Part shown: positions 8,150 through 14,891 of the stretch, piece after piece
Layout of the letters: each line of letters opens with the position of its first letter
Position numbering within the stretch: the stretch's first letter is position 1
From: JAPHTQ01 sp051747405
Lineage (GTDB): Bacteria > Pseudomonadota > Gammaproteobacteria > Thiohalomonadales > Thiohalomonadaceae
Direction: 5' to 3'
Assembly: GCA_051747405.1 (NCBI GenBank)
Contig: JBNJGC010000014.1
Span: forward strand, 1-24,587
Length of the DNA stretch: 24,587 nucleotides
Notes under the pieces: model-generated
What the model was told of the DNA's origin: nothing
The model's database searches: none
The model's input: only the letters and a program-made list of their open reading frames with translations
Made by a program: the position numbers and the translations under genes

Positions 8150-8323
8150 TAGGGCTGGCCTATTCGAAACCCGGTGCTTGGAATGGGCGCGAGCATATGG
8201 CCAAAAGCGCCCAGTAGGAAACGTCTTCGCTTGGTAATGCTTTAGCGTCAGGTGATCGATACCAGGCGGGGGCAACCCTACAAACGCCGTCTTTTTGCCT
8301 TTGCGCCTTCGCGCCTTTGCGGT
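8106..8323. repeat. Inverted-repeat element between zipA and ligA
   Basis: The left end at 8106-8130 begins ACCGCAAAGGCGC and continues with a GAGGCGCGAAG-like extension. The right end (8299-8323) is its inverted copy, with about 22 of 25 positions identical. The 218-bp element has no coding capacity. It shares its terminal-repeat core with a second element at 18352-18507. The left terminal repeat is translated as the final residues of ZipA and supplies its stop codon. The size and termini resemble a MITE-like, non-autonomous element, but no mobilising transposase is seen here. Confidence 0.65.
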
Positions 8324-8340
8324 GAAAATACTTTTCCAGT

Positions 8341-8363
8341 GCGGCGGGCACGGCCCGCCCTAT
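8341..8363. repeat. Hairpin repeat, TAGGGCGG family (copy 2)
   Basis: The stem arms GCGGGC and GCCCGC around a short ACG loop are followed by the constant CCTAT edge. It lies just upstream of ligA and downstream of the inverted-repeat element, so the zipA-ligA spacer carries two stacked repeats. It matches 16872-16895 almost exactly. Confidence 0.6.
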
Positions 8364-8384
8364 TGCGACCTACCATTTGAGATT

Positions 8385-10415
8385 ATGAGCACGACGACGC
8401 CTGACGATGTGGCCAAACGCGCGGCGCAGCTGCGCGATGAGATCGCCTACCACAACTACCGTTACTACGCCCTGGACGATCCCGAGATCCCGGACGCCGA
8501 GTACGACCGCCTGTTCCGCCAGCTGCAGCAGCTGGAGCAGGCGTATCCCGATCTTGTCACCCCCGCATCGCCCACCCAGCGGGTCGGGGCACAGCCGCTC
8601 AAGGGGTTTGATGAGGTCAGGCATGCCATCCCCATGCTCTCGCTGGGTAACGTCTTCTCCGAGGAGGAGCTGCTCGACTTCGACCGGCGGGTGCGCGACG
8701 GTCTCGGTATCGACAAGGTCGACTACTGTGCCGAGCCCAAACTCGACGGCCTGGCGATCAGTATCCGCTACGAGGATGGCCTTTTGGTTCGCGCCGCCAC
8801 CCGTGGCGACGGCACCACCGGCGAGGATGTGACGCAGAACGTGCGCACCATCGAGTCGGTGCCGCTCAAGCTATACGGCAGCGACTATCCGCAGGTATTG
8901 GAGGTGCGCGGCGAGGTCTATATCGAAAAGGCCGGATTCGAGCAGCTCAACCAGCGCCAGCGCGAACGGGGCGAAAAGCCCTTCGCCAATCCGCGAAACG
9001 CCGCCGCCGGCTCGCTGCGCCAGCTCGACTCACGGGTGACCGCCGAGCGCCCCTTGACCCTCTACTGCTACGGTGTCGGCGTGGTGGAAGGGACCGAATT
9101 GCCCGGCCACCATAGCGAGATCCTAAAGCGGCTGAAAACCTGGGGACTGCGCATCTGCCCCGAGATCAAGGTGGTCGAGGGTGCGCAGGGCTGCCTCGAC
9201 TACTACAACGATATCGGCGCACGCCGCGACAGCCTGCCCTATGAGATCGATGGCGTGGTCTACAAGGTCGACAGCCTGGCCCAACAGCAGGAGCTGGGTT
9301 TCGTCTCCCGCGCCCCGCGCTGGGCCACCGCACACAAATTCCCCGCCCAGGAGGAGATGACCACCCTCAACGATGTGGAGTGGCAGGTGGGGCGCACCGG
9401 CGCCCTGACCCCGGTGGCGCGGCTGGAGCCGGTGCATGTCGGCGGGGTGATGGTGAGCAACGCCACCCTGCACAACCCGGACGAGATCGTGCGCAAGGAT
9501 GTACGCATCGGCGATACGGTGATCGTCCGCCGCGCCGGCGATGTGATCCCCGAAGTGGTGGGGGTGGTCGCCTCGAAGCGTCCCGACAACACCCGGGCCA
9601 TCGAGACCCCTAGCCACTGCCCGGTCTGCGGTTCGGAGGTGGTGCAGGAGGAGGGCGAGGCGGTGCCGCGCTGCAGCGGCGGCCTCTTCTGCTCGGCCCA
9701 ACGCAAGAACGCCATCAAACACTTTGCCTCTCGCAAGGCGATGGATATCGACGGCCTCGGCGATAAGCTGGTGGAGCAGCTGGTCGATGCCGAATTGATC
9801 AAGGACGTGGCCGACCTCTTCAGTCTCACCAAGGAGCAGCTTGCCGGGCTGGAACGGATGGGCGAAAAGTCCGCCGCCAACCTGGTCGAGGCGCTGGAGA
9901 AGAGCAAGGCGACGACGCTGGAGCGTTTTCTCTACGCCCTCGGTATCCGCGAGGTGGGGGAGAGCACCGCCCGCACGCTGGCCAACCACTTCGGTTCACT
10001 GGAGAAGGTGGAGCAGGCCGAGGAGGCGCAGCTAATCGAGGTGGAGGATGTCGGCCCCATCGTCGCCCACCACATCTACACCTTCTTCCGCCAGGCGCAT
10101 AACCGCGAGGTGATCGACAAACTGATCGCCGCCGGCGTCCACTGGTCCGACGTGGAGGTGCTACAGGCCGAGGAGCAGCCGCTGGAGGGGCAGACCTTTG
10201 TCCTTACCGGCAGCCTCTCCGCTTTCAGCCGTGACGAGGCCAAGACGCGCCTGCAGGCGCTCGGCGCCAAGGTCAGCGGCAGCGTATCGAAAAAGACCAG
10301 TGTGGTAGTGGCCGGTGAGGCGGCCGGTTCGAAATTGACCAAGGCCGAATCGTTGGGTGTCGAGGTGTGGGACGAGGCACGCCTGCAGGCACTCTTTGAA
10401 GAGTTTGGTGTGTAG
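8385..10415 (+). CDS. ligA: NAD-dependent DNA ligase LigA
   Basis: LigA seals nicks in duplex DNA during replication and repair, using NAD+ to adenylate an active-site lysine. The protein is 676 residues with the full domain order. An Ia domain contains HNYRYYALDDPEIPDAEYD. The adenylation motif CAEPKLDG has the lysine at residue 119. The OB fold follows. A zinc finger has cysteines at 412, 415, 430 and 436. Helix-hairpin-helix repeats (about 440-590) contain GLGDKLVEQL and LGIREVGESTA. A C-terminal BRCT domain (about 595-676) includes GQTFVLTGSL and SKKTSVVVAGEAAGSKL. I chose the ATG at 8385, since an upstream ATG at 8295 lies inside repeat sequence. Third gene of the smc-zipA-ligA cluster, though repeats separate it from zipA. 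Confidence 0.97.
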   Translation: MSTTTPDDVAKRAAQLRDEIAYHNYRYYALDDPEIPDAEYDRLFRQLQQLEQAYPDLVTPASPTQRVGAQPLKGFDEVRHAIPMLSLGNVFSEEELLDFDRRVRDGLGIDKVDYCAEPKLDGLAISIRYEDGLLVRAATRGDGTTGEDVTQNVRTIESVPLKLYGSDYPQVLEVRGEVYIEKAGFEQLNQRQRERGEKPFANPRNAAAGSLRQLDSRVTAERPLTLYCYGVGVVEGTELPGHHSEILKRLKTWGLRICPEIKVVEGAQGCLDYYNDIGARRDSLPYEIDGVVYKVDSLAQQQELGFVSRAPRWATAHKFPAQEEMTTLNDVEWQVGRTGALTPVARLEPVHVGGVMVSNATLHNPDEIVRKDVRIGDTVIVRRAGDVIPEVVGVVASKRPDNTRAIETPSHCPVCGSEVVQEEGEAVPRCSGGLFCSAQRKNAIKHFASRKAMDIDGLGDKLVEQLVDAELIKDVADLFSLTKEQLAGLERMGEKSAANLVEALEKSKATTLERFLYALGIREVGESTARTLANHFGSLEKVEQAEEAQLIEVEDVGPIVAHHIYTFFRQAHNREVIDKLIAAGVHWSDVEVLQAEEQPLEGQTFVLTGSLSAFSRDEAKTRLQALGAKVSGSVSKKTSVVVAGEAAGSKLTKAESLGVEVWDEARLQALFEEFGV

Positions 10416-10444
10416 GGATGTTTTGCCAAAGAGGTCACAGGATT

Positions 10445-10645
10445 GTCATTCCGGGCCTGATCCGGAATCCCTGTCCCAACTACTCGAACAGGACTGGAGT
10501 CCACCGCTTGAGGTGGCTGGCTCGGCTGTCGCGTTGTCAGCTTAAGAGCCCTACTCCGTGAGGGGGGCGTGAAGCGCTGGAGGGCGCCCCTCAACGACAT
10601 GAAAGAGGCAAGGATGGATGCCGGATCAAGTCCGGCATGACGTTG
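10445..10645. repeat. Inverted pair of REP-like repeats
   Basis: The left unit (about 10445-10471) contains GTCATTCCGGGCCTGATCC followed by GGAATCC. The right unit (about 10611-10641) is the inverted relative, with GGATGCCGGATCAAGTCCGG followed by CATGAC. Each unit is itself palindromic around CCGG-GATC. Such pairs are widespread intergenic repeats in Proteobacteria, and this one probably folds at the end of the ligA transcript. Confidence 0.6.
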
Positions 10646-10896
10646 TCGGTGGGGTTGCCACAAGGGCCTGCGTGGACAGCGCGCGCGAAGACTCCCGNNN
10701 NNNNNNNNNNNNNNNNNNNNNNNNNNNNNNNNNNNNNNNNNNNNNNNNNNNNNNNNNNNNNNNNNNNNNNNNNNNNNNNNNNNNNNNNNNNNNNNNNATG
10801 AAAGAGGCAAGGATGGATGCCGGATCAAGTCCGGCATGACGTTGTCGGTGGGGTTGCCACAAGGGCCTGCGTGGACAGCGCGCGCGAAGACTCCCG
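10599..10896. repeat. 99-bp exact duplication around a 100-N gap (assembly artefact)
   Basis: Positions 10599-10697 and 10798-10896 are identical over 99 bp with exactly 100 Ns between. The length equals that at the zipA gap, so an unmerged assembly overlap is the likeliest explanation. Nothing coding is disturbed. Confidence 0.9.
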
Positions 10897-10934
10897 CTCC
10901 GTGTCCTCCGTGCCCTCTGTGGCTAACGCTTCCG

Positions 10935-11735
10935 TTACTTTTTGACGTCGATCTCGGCGTCCTGGCGCAGCTGTTGGATGTAGCCGGCGATGCGCTGCTG
11001 TTCGACCATCTGCTTGAGCTTGGGCTTGACCGAATCGAAGCTCGGCGGCTCGGCGCTACGGGTGTCTTCCAGCTTGATCACGTGCCAGCCGAATTTGGTC
11101 TTTACCGGTGATTTGGTGTAGCTGCCCTTGTCCATTTTCACCACCTGCTGGCTGAATTCGGGCACCATCTGCTGCGGGCTGAACCAGCCCAGGTCGCCGC
11201 CTTGTTCGCCGCTGGGGCCGGTGGAGCGCTTTTTGGCCAGCTCGGCAAAGTCGGCACCCATATCCAGCTCGGTGATCACCTTTTCGGCGTCGCCCTTCTG
11301 CTCAAGCAGGATGTGGCGGGCCTTGTACTCCTGCACGTCGAAGTTGCTCAGCTGCTGGTCGTAGATCTCTTTGAGTTCGGCGTCGCTGATCGGGTTGTCA
11401 GCGACCGCCTCTTCGAGCGCTGCGCCCAGGATCACATTGGTGCGCAGGGTTTCGATCTGGCGGCGTACCGCCTCTTGCTTGTCGACGCCCTTGTTCAGCG
11501 CATCCTGCAGCACCAGCTCGCGGGAGATGATCTCGTCCATGACCCGTTCGCGGTTCATGGAGCCGGCGCTCTCGCCTTTGCTGTTGTTCTCCAGGTAGGA
11601 CTGATAGTCCTGCTGGGTGATCGGTTTGCCGTTGACGGTGGCCAGTACCTTGTCTCCGTCGGCCAGGCTGAGGCCGGAGAAGGTGAGCGTGGTTGCCGCG
11701 GCGAGGGGAAGAATAAACTGTCGCATTGCACTCAT
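10935..11735 (-). CDS. Exported parvulin-type peptidyl-prolyl isomerase
   Basis: This is a periplasmic foldase of the PpiC/parvulin family that isomerises Xaa-Pro bonds and probably acts as a chaperone for exported proteins. The 266-residue protein has an N-terminal signal peptide ending near LSLA (about residue 25). An N-terminal helical SurA-like chaperone segment follows, then one rotamase domain at about residues 135-230 with KARHILLEQ, GADFAELAKKRSTGPSG, GGDLGWF, MVPEFSQQV and KTKFGWHVIKLED. The size and layout match Bordetella Par27-type proteins more than full-length SurA, which has two rotamase domains. AAGGA lies seven bases before the ATG at 11735. It is the last gene of the yciB-yciI-bolA block, starting 10 nt after bolA ends. 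Confidence 0.92.
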   Translation of the reverse strand: MSAMRQFILPLAAATTLTFSGLSLADGDKVLATVNGKPITQQDYQSYLENNSKGESAGSMNRERVMDEIISRELVLQDALNKGVDKQEAVRRQIETLRTNVILGAALEEAVADNPISDAELKEIYDQQLSNFDVQEYKARHILLEQKGDAEKVITELDMGADFAELAKKRSTGPSGEQGGDLGWFSPQQMVPEFSQQVVKMDKGSYTKSPVKTKFGWHVIKLEDTRSAEPPSFDSVKPKLKQMVEQQRIAGYIQQLRQDAEIDVKK

Positions 11736-11745
11736 ATCGGTTTCC

Positions 11746-12018
11746 TTACTGGTTGCTCGAATCGGTTGTTTCGGCCTTGATGCTCAGGGCGTGGATCTCG
11801 GTGTTCATCAGTTCGCCCATGGCGTCGAAGACCATGCGGTGTCGTTGCAGGGTGGATTTGCCGGCGAAGGTGTCGCTGACGATGTGCACGGTAAAGTGCC
11901 CACCGCCGCGAGCACCGGCGTGGCCGGCGTGTTTGTGACTGTCGTCGATGATCTCCAACTCGCTCGGAGCGAAGGCCTCCTCCAGGCGGCTGCGAATCAT
12001 CGCTACTCTGTCGCTCAT
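11746..12018 (-). CDS. bolA: BolA-family protein
   Basis: This 90-residue protein has the BolA fold. BolA proteins partner with monothiol glutaredoxins in binding and trafficking 2Fe-2S clusters, and E. coli BolA also acts in morphology and stress regulation. Family hallmarks visible are the LEIIDDSHKHAGHA loop containing ligand-type histidines, GGHFTVHIVSDTFAGKS, and RHRMVFDAMGELM with the conserved RHR. AAGGT lies seven bases before the ATG. Its ATG overlaps the stop of yciI (ATGA), so the two are translationally coupled. Whether it is orthologous to BolA or to another subfamily cannot be settled by eye; the RHRMVF motif favours BolA proper. Confidence 0.9.
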   Translation of the reverse strand: MSDRVAMIRSRLEEAFAPSELEIIDDSHKHAGHAGARGGGHFTVHIVSDTFAGKSTLQRHRMVFDAMGELMNTEIHALSIKAETTDSSNQ

Positions 12019-12314
12019 GGCAGTACCTTTTTGAAGGGTTTGACCGTGACCCGCGCATAGACGCCGGCCTCGATGTAGGGATCGGCGTCGGCCCAGCTGG
12101 TTGCCGCCTCCAGGGAGGGAAACTCGGCCACCACCAGGCTGCCGCTGAAGCCCGCCGCGCCCGGTTCGTTGCTGTCGATGGCGGGGTGGGGGCCGGCCAG
12201 CAGCAGCCGCCCTTCGTGCTTGAGCTGTTTGAGCCGCTCAAGGTGGGCCGGGCGCGCCGCCTGGCGCTTCTCCAGACTGTTTTCCACATCTTCACTGATG
12301 ATGGCGTAGAACAT
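12015..12314 (-). CDS. yciI: YciI-family protein
   Basis: This is a 99-residue cytoplasmic protein of the YciI family, ferredoxin-like small proteins with a conserved His-Asp pair whose reaction is poorly defined. Visible motifs are RPAHLERLKQL, GRLLLAGPHPA, GSLVVAEFPSLEAATSWADADPY and AGVYARVTVKPFKKVLP, which run through most of the family consensus. The ATG at 12314 is preceded by GCGGAG at six to seven bases; a TTG two codons earlier is possible but poorly placed. It lies 12 nt after yciB and overlaps bolA by four bases. The yciB-yciI-bolA-PPIase order is conserved in many Gammaproteobacteria, hinting at shared control rather than a shared reaction. Confidence 0.92.
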   Translation of the reverse strand: MFYAIISEDVENSLEKRQAARPAHLERLKQLKHEGRLLLAGPHPAIDSNEPGAAGFSGSLVVAEFPSLEAATSWADADPYIEAGVYARVTVKPFKKVLP

Positions 12315-12326
12315 TTTCAACTCCGC

Positions 12327-12983
12327 TTATTCGGTTTCGGGCTCTTGCGGCATGTGGCGGGCCAGATAGAAGGCCTGGGCGATGACGAAGATGAAGGTCA
12401 GTCCCATCATGCCGTAGAGCTTGAAGTTAACCCACATCGCCTCACTGCTCTGTGCCTGTTGGCACAGTTGTAGCATCACGCCGCTCATCTGTGCGCTACA
12501 GGTCTGTAGATCCACCTCGGCGCCTGCGGCGGCGGTGAGCAGGGTGTTGGCCTCGAAAAAGAGGTTGGCCACATAGAGGTTGGCCAGCCCCATCAGTACG
12601 AAAAAAGCCACCCAAGCCAGGTTGAGGCGGGTCCAGACCACCGCTGGCGCCTCGATGGCGTGGGACATCATCCGCTCAACCAGTGTCTTGCCGCTGCCGA
12701 TGAAGTGGCTGCCGAGAAAGGCCAGCGCGAAAAGCCAGTTGACCGCCGTCGGCTTCCACATAAAGAAGGCCTTGTCTTGTAGCAGCAGGGTGGCGCCACC
12801 GAGCACCACCACAAGCACCAGGGTGATCAGGTGCATCTTCTCCACCTTACGGTGTTTGAGCCAGCTCAGCCCTACCTGCACCCCGGTGGCGAGCATGATC
12901 ACCACAATCGCCGGGTAGATCCCGTAGAGCTTGTAGGCGATGAAAAAGAGGATCACGGGGAGTAGGTCGAAGAGGAATTTCAT
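12327..12983 (-). CDS. yciB: Inner membrane septation protein YciB (IspZ/A) with extra loop
   Basis: YciB is an integral inner-membrane protein linked to septation and envelope synthesis in enteric bacteria. The protein has 218 residues with about five to six hydrophobic segments. It starts MKFLFDLLPVILFFIAYKLY, and the family motifs KPTAVNWLFALAFLGS, FIGSGKTLVERMM and WVNFKLYG are clear. It ends with ARHMPQEPETE. E. coli YciB is 179 residues; the extra length comes from about 40 residues (roughly 142-183) inserted before WVNFK, containing two cysteines (about 162 and 174). It is the first gene of a four-gene minus-strand block; the ribosome site is weak. Confidence 0.95.
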   Translation of the reverse strand: MKFLFDLLPVILFFIAYKLYGIYPAIVVIMLATGVQVGLSWLKHRKVEKMHLITLVLVVVLGGATLLLQDKAFFMWKPTAVNWLFALAFLGSHFIGSGKTLVERMMSHAIEAPAVVWTRLNLAWVAFFVLMGLANLYVANLFFEANTLLTAAAGAEVDLQTCSAQMSGVMLQLCQQAQSSEAMWVNFKLYGMMGLTFIFVIAQAFYLARHMPQEPETE

Positions 12984-13085
12984 CGGTTTTTATCGGGTTC
13001 CATCACAATCGGCTGGCGCGCCGGGCGCCCTGGAGAATGTGCACAATCTAACATATCCACCCAAGCATGGGCACGGCTAATCGGC

Positions 13086-13091
13086 TACAAT
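13086..13091 (+). promoter_or_regulatory. Candidate -10 element directly before rnm
   Basis: TACAAT ends 8 nt before the rnm ATG at 13100, so transcription would begin at or within a base or two of the start codon. No Shine-Dalgarno sequence is present between them. No good -35 is visible. A leaderless or near-leaderless transcript is the inference. Confidence 0.4.
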
Positions 13092-13099
13092 GCGCCCCT

Positions 13100-13948
13100 A
13101 TGCCCAGACACTACGACCTACATAGCCACTCACTCGCTTCCGACGGCACCCTTAGCCCCGGCGATCTGGTGGCGCGCGCCGCCACCGCCGGGGTGGATGT
13201 GCTGGCGCTGACCGATCACGATGAGACCGGGGGCATCGCCGAGGCGCAGAAGGCGGCCCGGCAGGCGGGCATCTCGTTGGTGCCGGGGGTGGAGATCTCG
13301 GTCACCTGGGATCGCCAGACGGTGCATATTGTGGGACTCCATATCGACCCGGCGAGTTCCCCGCTGCAGCAGGGGTTGGCGCGGCTGCGGGAGTTTCGCA
13401 ACTGGCGTGCCGAAGAGATGGGACGACGGCTGGCCAAACACGGTATCCACGGCGCCTACGAGGCGTCCCGGGCGCGCGCTCAAGGGCGTATCATCAGCCG
13501 CACCCACTTTGCCCAGTTTCTTGCCGCCGAACGCCATGCCGCCAGCGTGCGCGATGTGTTCAAGCACTTCCTCAAGCCCGGTAAACCGGGCCACGTCTCG
13601 GGGGAGTGGGCAGGGCTGGAAGAGGCGCTGGCGTGGATCCACGGCGCCGGCGGCCAGGCGGTGATCGCCCACCCGGCGCGCTATAATATGAGTGCCAGCA
13701 AGCGGCGCAGGCTCTTCGGCGAGTTTGCCGAGTTGGGCGGCGAGGCGCTGGAGGTGGTCTCCGGCAGCCACAGCCGCGGCGATAACTTCAGCATGGCGCA
13801 TCTGGCGAAGATGTTCCATCTCAAGGCCTCCGCCGGTTCCGACTTCCACGGCCCGGAGAACCCGTGGGTGGAGCTGGGGCGGCTGGAGCCGCTGCCCGAT
13901 GGCAGCACACCTATCTGGTCCACCTGGCAGGAGGGGCCGCCACAGTAA
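13100..13948 (+). CDS. rnm: PHP-domain phosphoesterase, 5'-3' exonuclease RNase AM (TrpH/YciV)
   Basis: This is a PHP-superfamily metal-dependent phosphoesterase. E. coli YciV/TrpH (RNase AM) is a 5'-3' exoribonuclease acting on short oligonucleotides and rRNA 5' ends. The 282-residue protein has metal ligands in YDLHSHSLASDG (H8, H10, D15) and LALTDHDETGG (D39, H40), then VPGVEIS, HIVGLH, the internal insertion, VIAHPARYNM and a C-terminal GSDFHGP. I chose the ATG at 13100 because PRHYDLHSHS is the normal N-terminus. The in-frame ATG at 13067 adds residues encoded by promoter-like sequence. It is divergent from yciB. Its neighbour yciO accompanies trpH in many genomes. Confidence 0.92.
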   Translation: MPRHYDLHSHSLASDGTLSPGDLVARAATAGVDVLALTDHDETGGIAEAQKAARQAGISLVPGVEISVTWDRQTVHIVGLHIDPASSPLQQGLARLREFRNWRAEEMGRRLAKHGIHGAYEASRARAQGRIISRTHFAQFLAAERHAASVRDVFKHFLKPGKPGHVSGEWAGLEEALAWIHGAGGQAVIAHPARYNMSASKRRRLFGEFAELGGEALEVVSGSHSRGDNFSMAHLAKMFHLKASAGSDFHGPENPWVELGRLEPLPDGSTPIWSTWQEGPPQ

Positions 13949-13988
13949 CGACCGCCATGTAAACAATCCTAATCAGCCCTTGTGTAGG

Positions 13989-14006
13989 GCGGACTTTAGT
14001 CCGACA
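13989..14006. repeat. Hairpin repeat, TAGGGCGG-edge variant
   Basis: A TGTAGGGCGGACTTTAGTCC stretch begins at about 13983 and its stem CGGACT-TT-AGTCCG occupies 13990-14003. It shares the TAGGGCGG edge with copies at 2060, 8341 and 16872 but carries a different stem. A related stem, CGGGCTAAAGCCCG, lies at about 14182-14196 beyond the inserted element. Confidence 0.5.
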
Positions 14007-14167
14007 ATCGGCCCAATACTGGTCAGTTAAGCGCGAGACCATCTGAAAGAAGGTGTCATTGCGAGCGTAGCGAAGCAATCTCAGTCTGCTTCGCTCTAAC
14101 ACCTACATCCATGTAGGCGTCCTCGCAATGACAATTTCCTTAACTGACTGGCATTTGACAATCGGCC
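14003..14167. repeat. Nested inverted-repeat element flanked by 11-bp direct repeats
   Basis: GACAATCGGCC occurs at 14003-14013 and again at 14157-14167. Between them, the outer ends ACTGGTCAGTTAAG and CTTAACTGACTGGC are inverted copies (about 14 of 18 positions when extended). Inside are perfect 12-bp arms TGTCATTGCGAG / CTCGCAATGACA, a 9-bp hairpin AGCGAAGCA / TGCTTCGCT and a small palindrome CCTACATCCATGTAGG. The arrangement looks like a small non-autonomous element with a target-site duplication. Confidence 0.6.
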
Positions 14168-14239
14168 TTCGTTTTTTCTTGTCGGGCTAAAGCCCGGCTC
14201 ACAGTGCATTATCGATTTAAGTAGAGAACACAGGTAGTT

Positions 14240-14860
14240 ATGAGTCAGTTCTTTCAGATCCACCCGGAAAACCCGCAAAAGCGCCTCATCGATCAGGCGG
14301 TACAGCTGGTGCGCGAGGGGGCGGTGATCGTCTATCCCACCGACTCGGGCTACGCCCTCGGCTGTCATATCGAGGATAAGCAGGCGTTGGACCGTATTCG
14401 CGCTATTCGCCGCCTCGATGATAAGCATAACTTCACCCTGGTCTGTCGCGATATTGCCGATATCAGCGCCTACGCCAAGGTGGACAATACCGTCTTCCGG
14501 CTGCTCAAGGCGGTCACCCCTGGCCCCTATACCTTCATCCTCGACGCCACCCGGGAGGTTCCGCGCCGTATCCAGAGCAAACGCAAGACCATCGGTATCC
14601 GTGTGCCGGAGAACAACATCGTGCACGATCTGCTCGATGCCCTGGGCGAACCCCTGATGAGCACCACGCTGATCCTCCCCGGTGAGAGCAACCCGGAGTG
14701 CGACCCCTACGAGATCCGCCAGAGCCTGGAGCATGCGGTGGATCTCATCATCGACGGTGGTTACGGCAGCTTCGAGCCGACCACTGTGGTGGACCTCACC
14801 GACGAGTTGCCACAGGTGGTGCGCCACGGCCTGGGCGACCCGGCACCATTCGAGGTATAA
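14240..14860 (+). CDS. yciO: YciO-type protein of the Sua5/YrdC/YwlC (TsaC-like) family
   Basis: The family includes TsaC/Sua5, which makes threonylcarbamoyl-AMP for the t6A37 tRNA modification. The YciO branch shares the fold, but its cellular role is less certain. The 206-residue protein has the YrdC fold signatures GAVIVYPTDSGYALGCH, RIRAIRRLDDKHNFTLVCRD, VTPGPYTFILDATREVP, RRIQSKRKTIGIRVPE and a C-terminal VVDLTDE. The opening MSQFFQIHPENPQKRLI and the spacing favour YciO over TsaC. AGGTAG lies just ahead of the ATG. Upstream is the nested repeat element; the next gene, an M50 protease, begins about 30 nt downstream. Confident in family, less so in function. Confidence 0.92.
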   Translation: MSQFFQIHPENPQKRLIDQAVQLVREGAVIVYPTDSGYALGCHIEDKQALDRIRAIRRLDDKHNFTLVCRDIADISAYAKVDNTVFRLLKAVTPGPYTFILDATREVPRRIQSKRKTIGIRVPENNIVHDLLDALGEPLMSTTLILPGESNPECDPYEIRQSLEHAVDLIIDGGYGSFEPTTVVDLTDELPQVVRHGLGDPAPFEV

Positions 14861-14879
14861 GGGGACCGCGGATTGCGGG

Positions 14880-14885
14880 TATAAT
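14880..14885 (+). promoter_or_regulatory. Candidate -10 element ahead of the M50 protease gene
   Basis: A perfect TATAAT ends 6 nt before the ATG at 14892, with no convincing -35. Initiation would fall on or next to the first ATG. A second in-frame ATG at 14907 has GGAAGAG six bases upstream and would then have a leader of only about 15 nt. Confidence 0.4.
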
Positions 14886-14891
14886 CCGACG

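Larger units (their letters stand above)
10416..10934. other. Repeat-rich intergenic region with a 100-N gap, no gene seen
   Basis: This region separates convergent ligA and the PPIase gene. It holds an inverted pair of REP-like repeats, a GC-rich hairpin at about 10559-10591 (arms GAGGGG/CCCCTC-like, no U tract), and a gap flanked by a 99-bp duplication. If the duplication is collapsed, the true spacer is about 320 bp. Near the PPIase end, CTCCGTGTCCTCCGTG resembles a common low-complexity intergenic repeat. Confidence 0.6.

Noticed and set aside
9123..9989. 288-residue minus-strand open frame inside ligA
   Set aside because: Antisense shadow of a complete, fully conserved LigA, with no ribosome site or recognisable domain.
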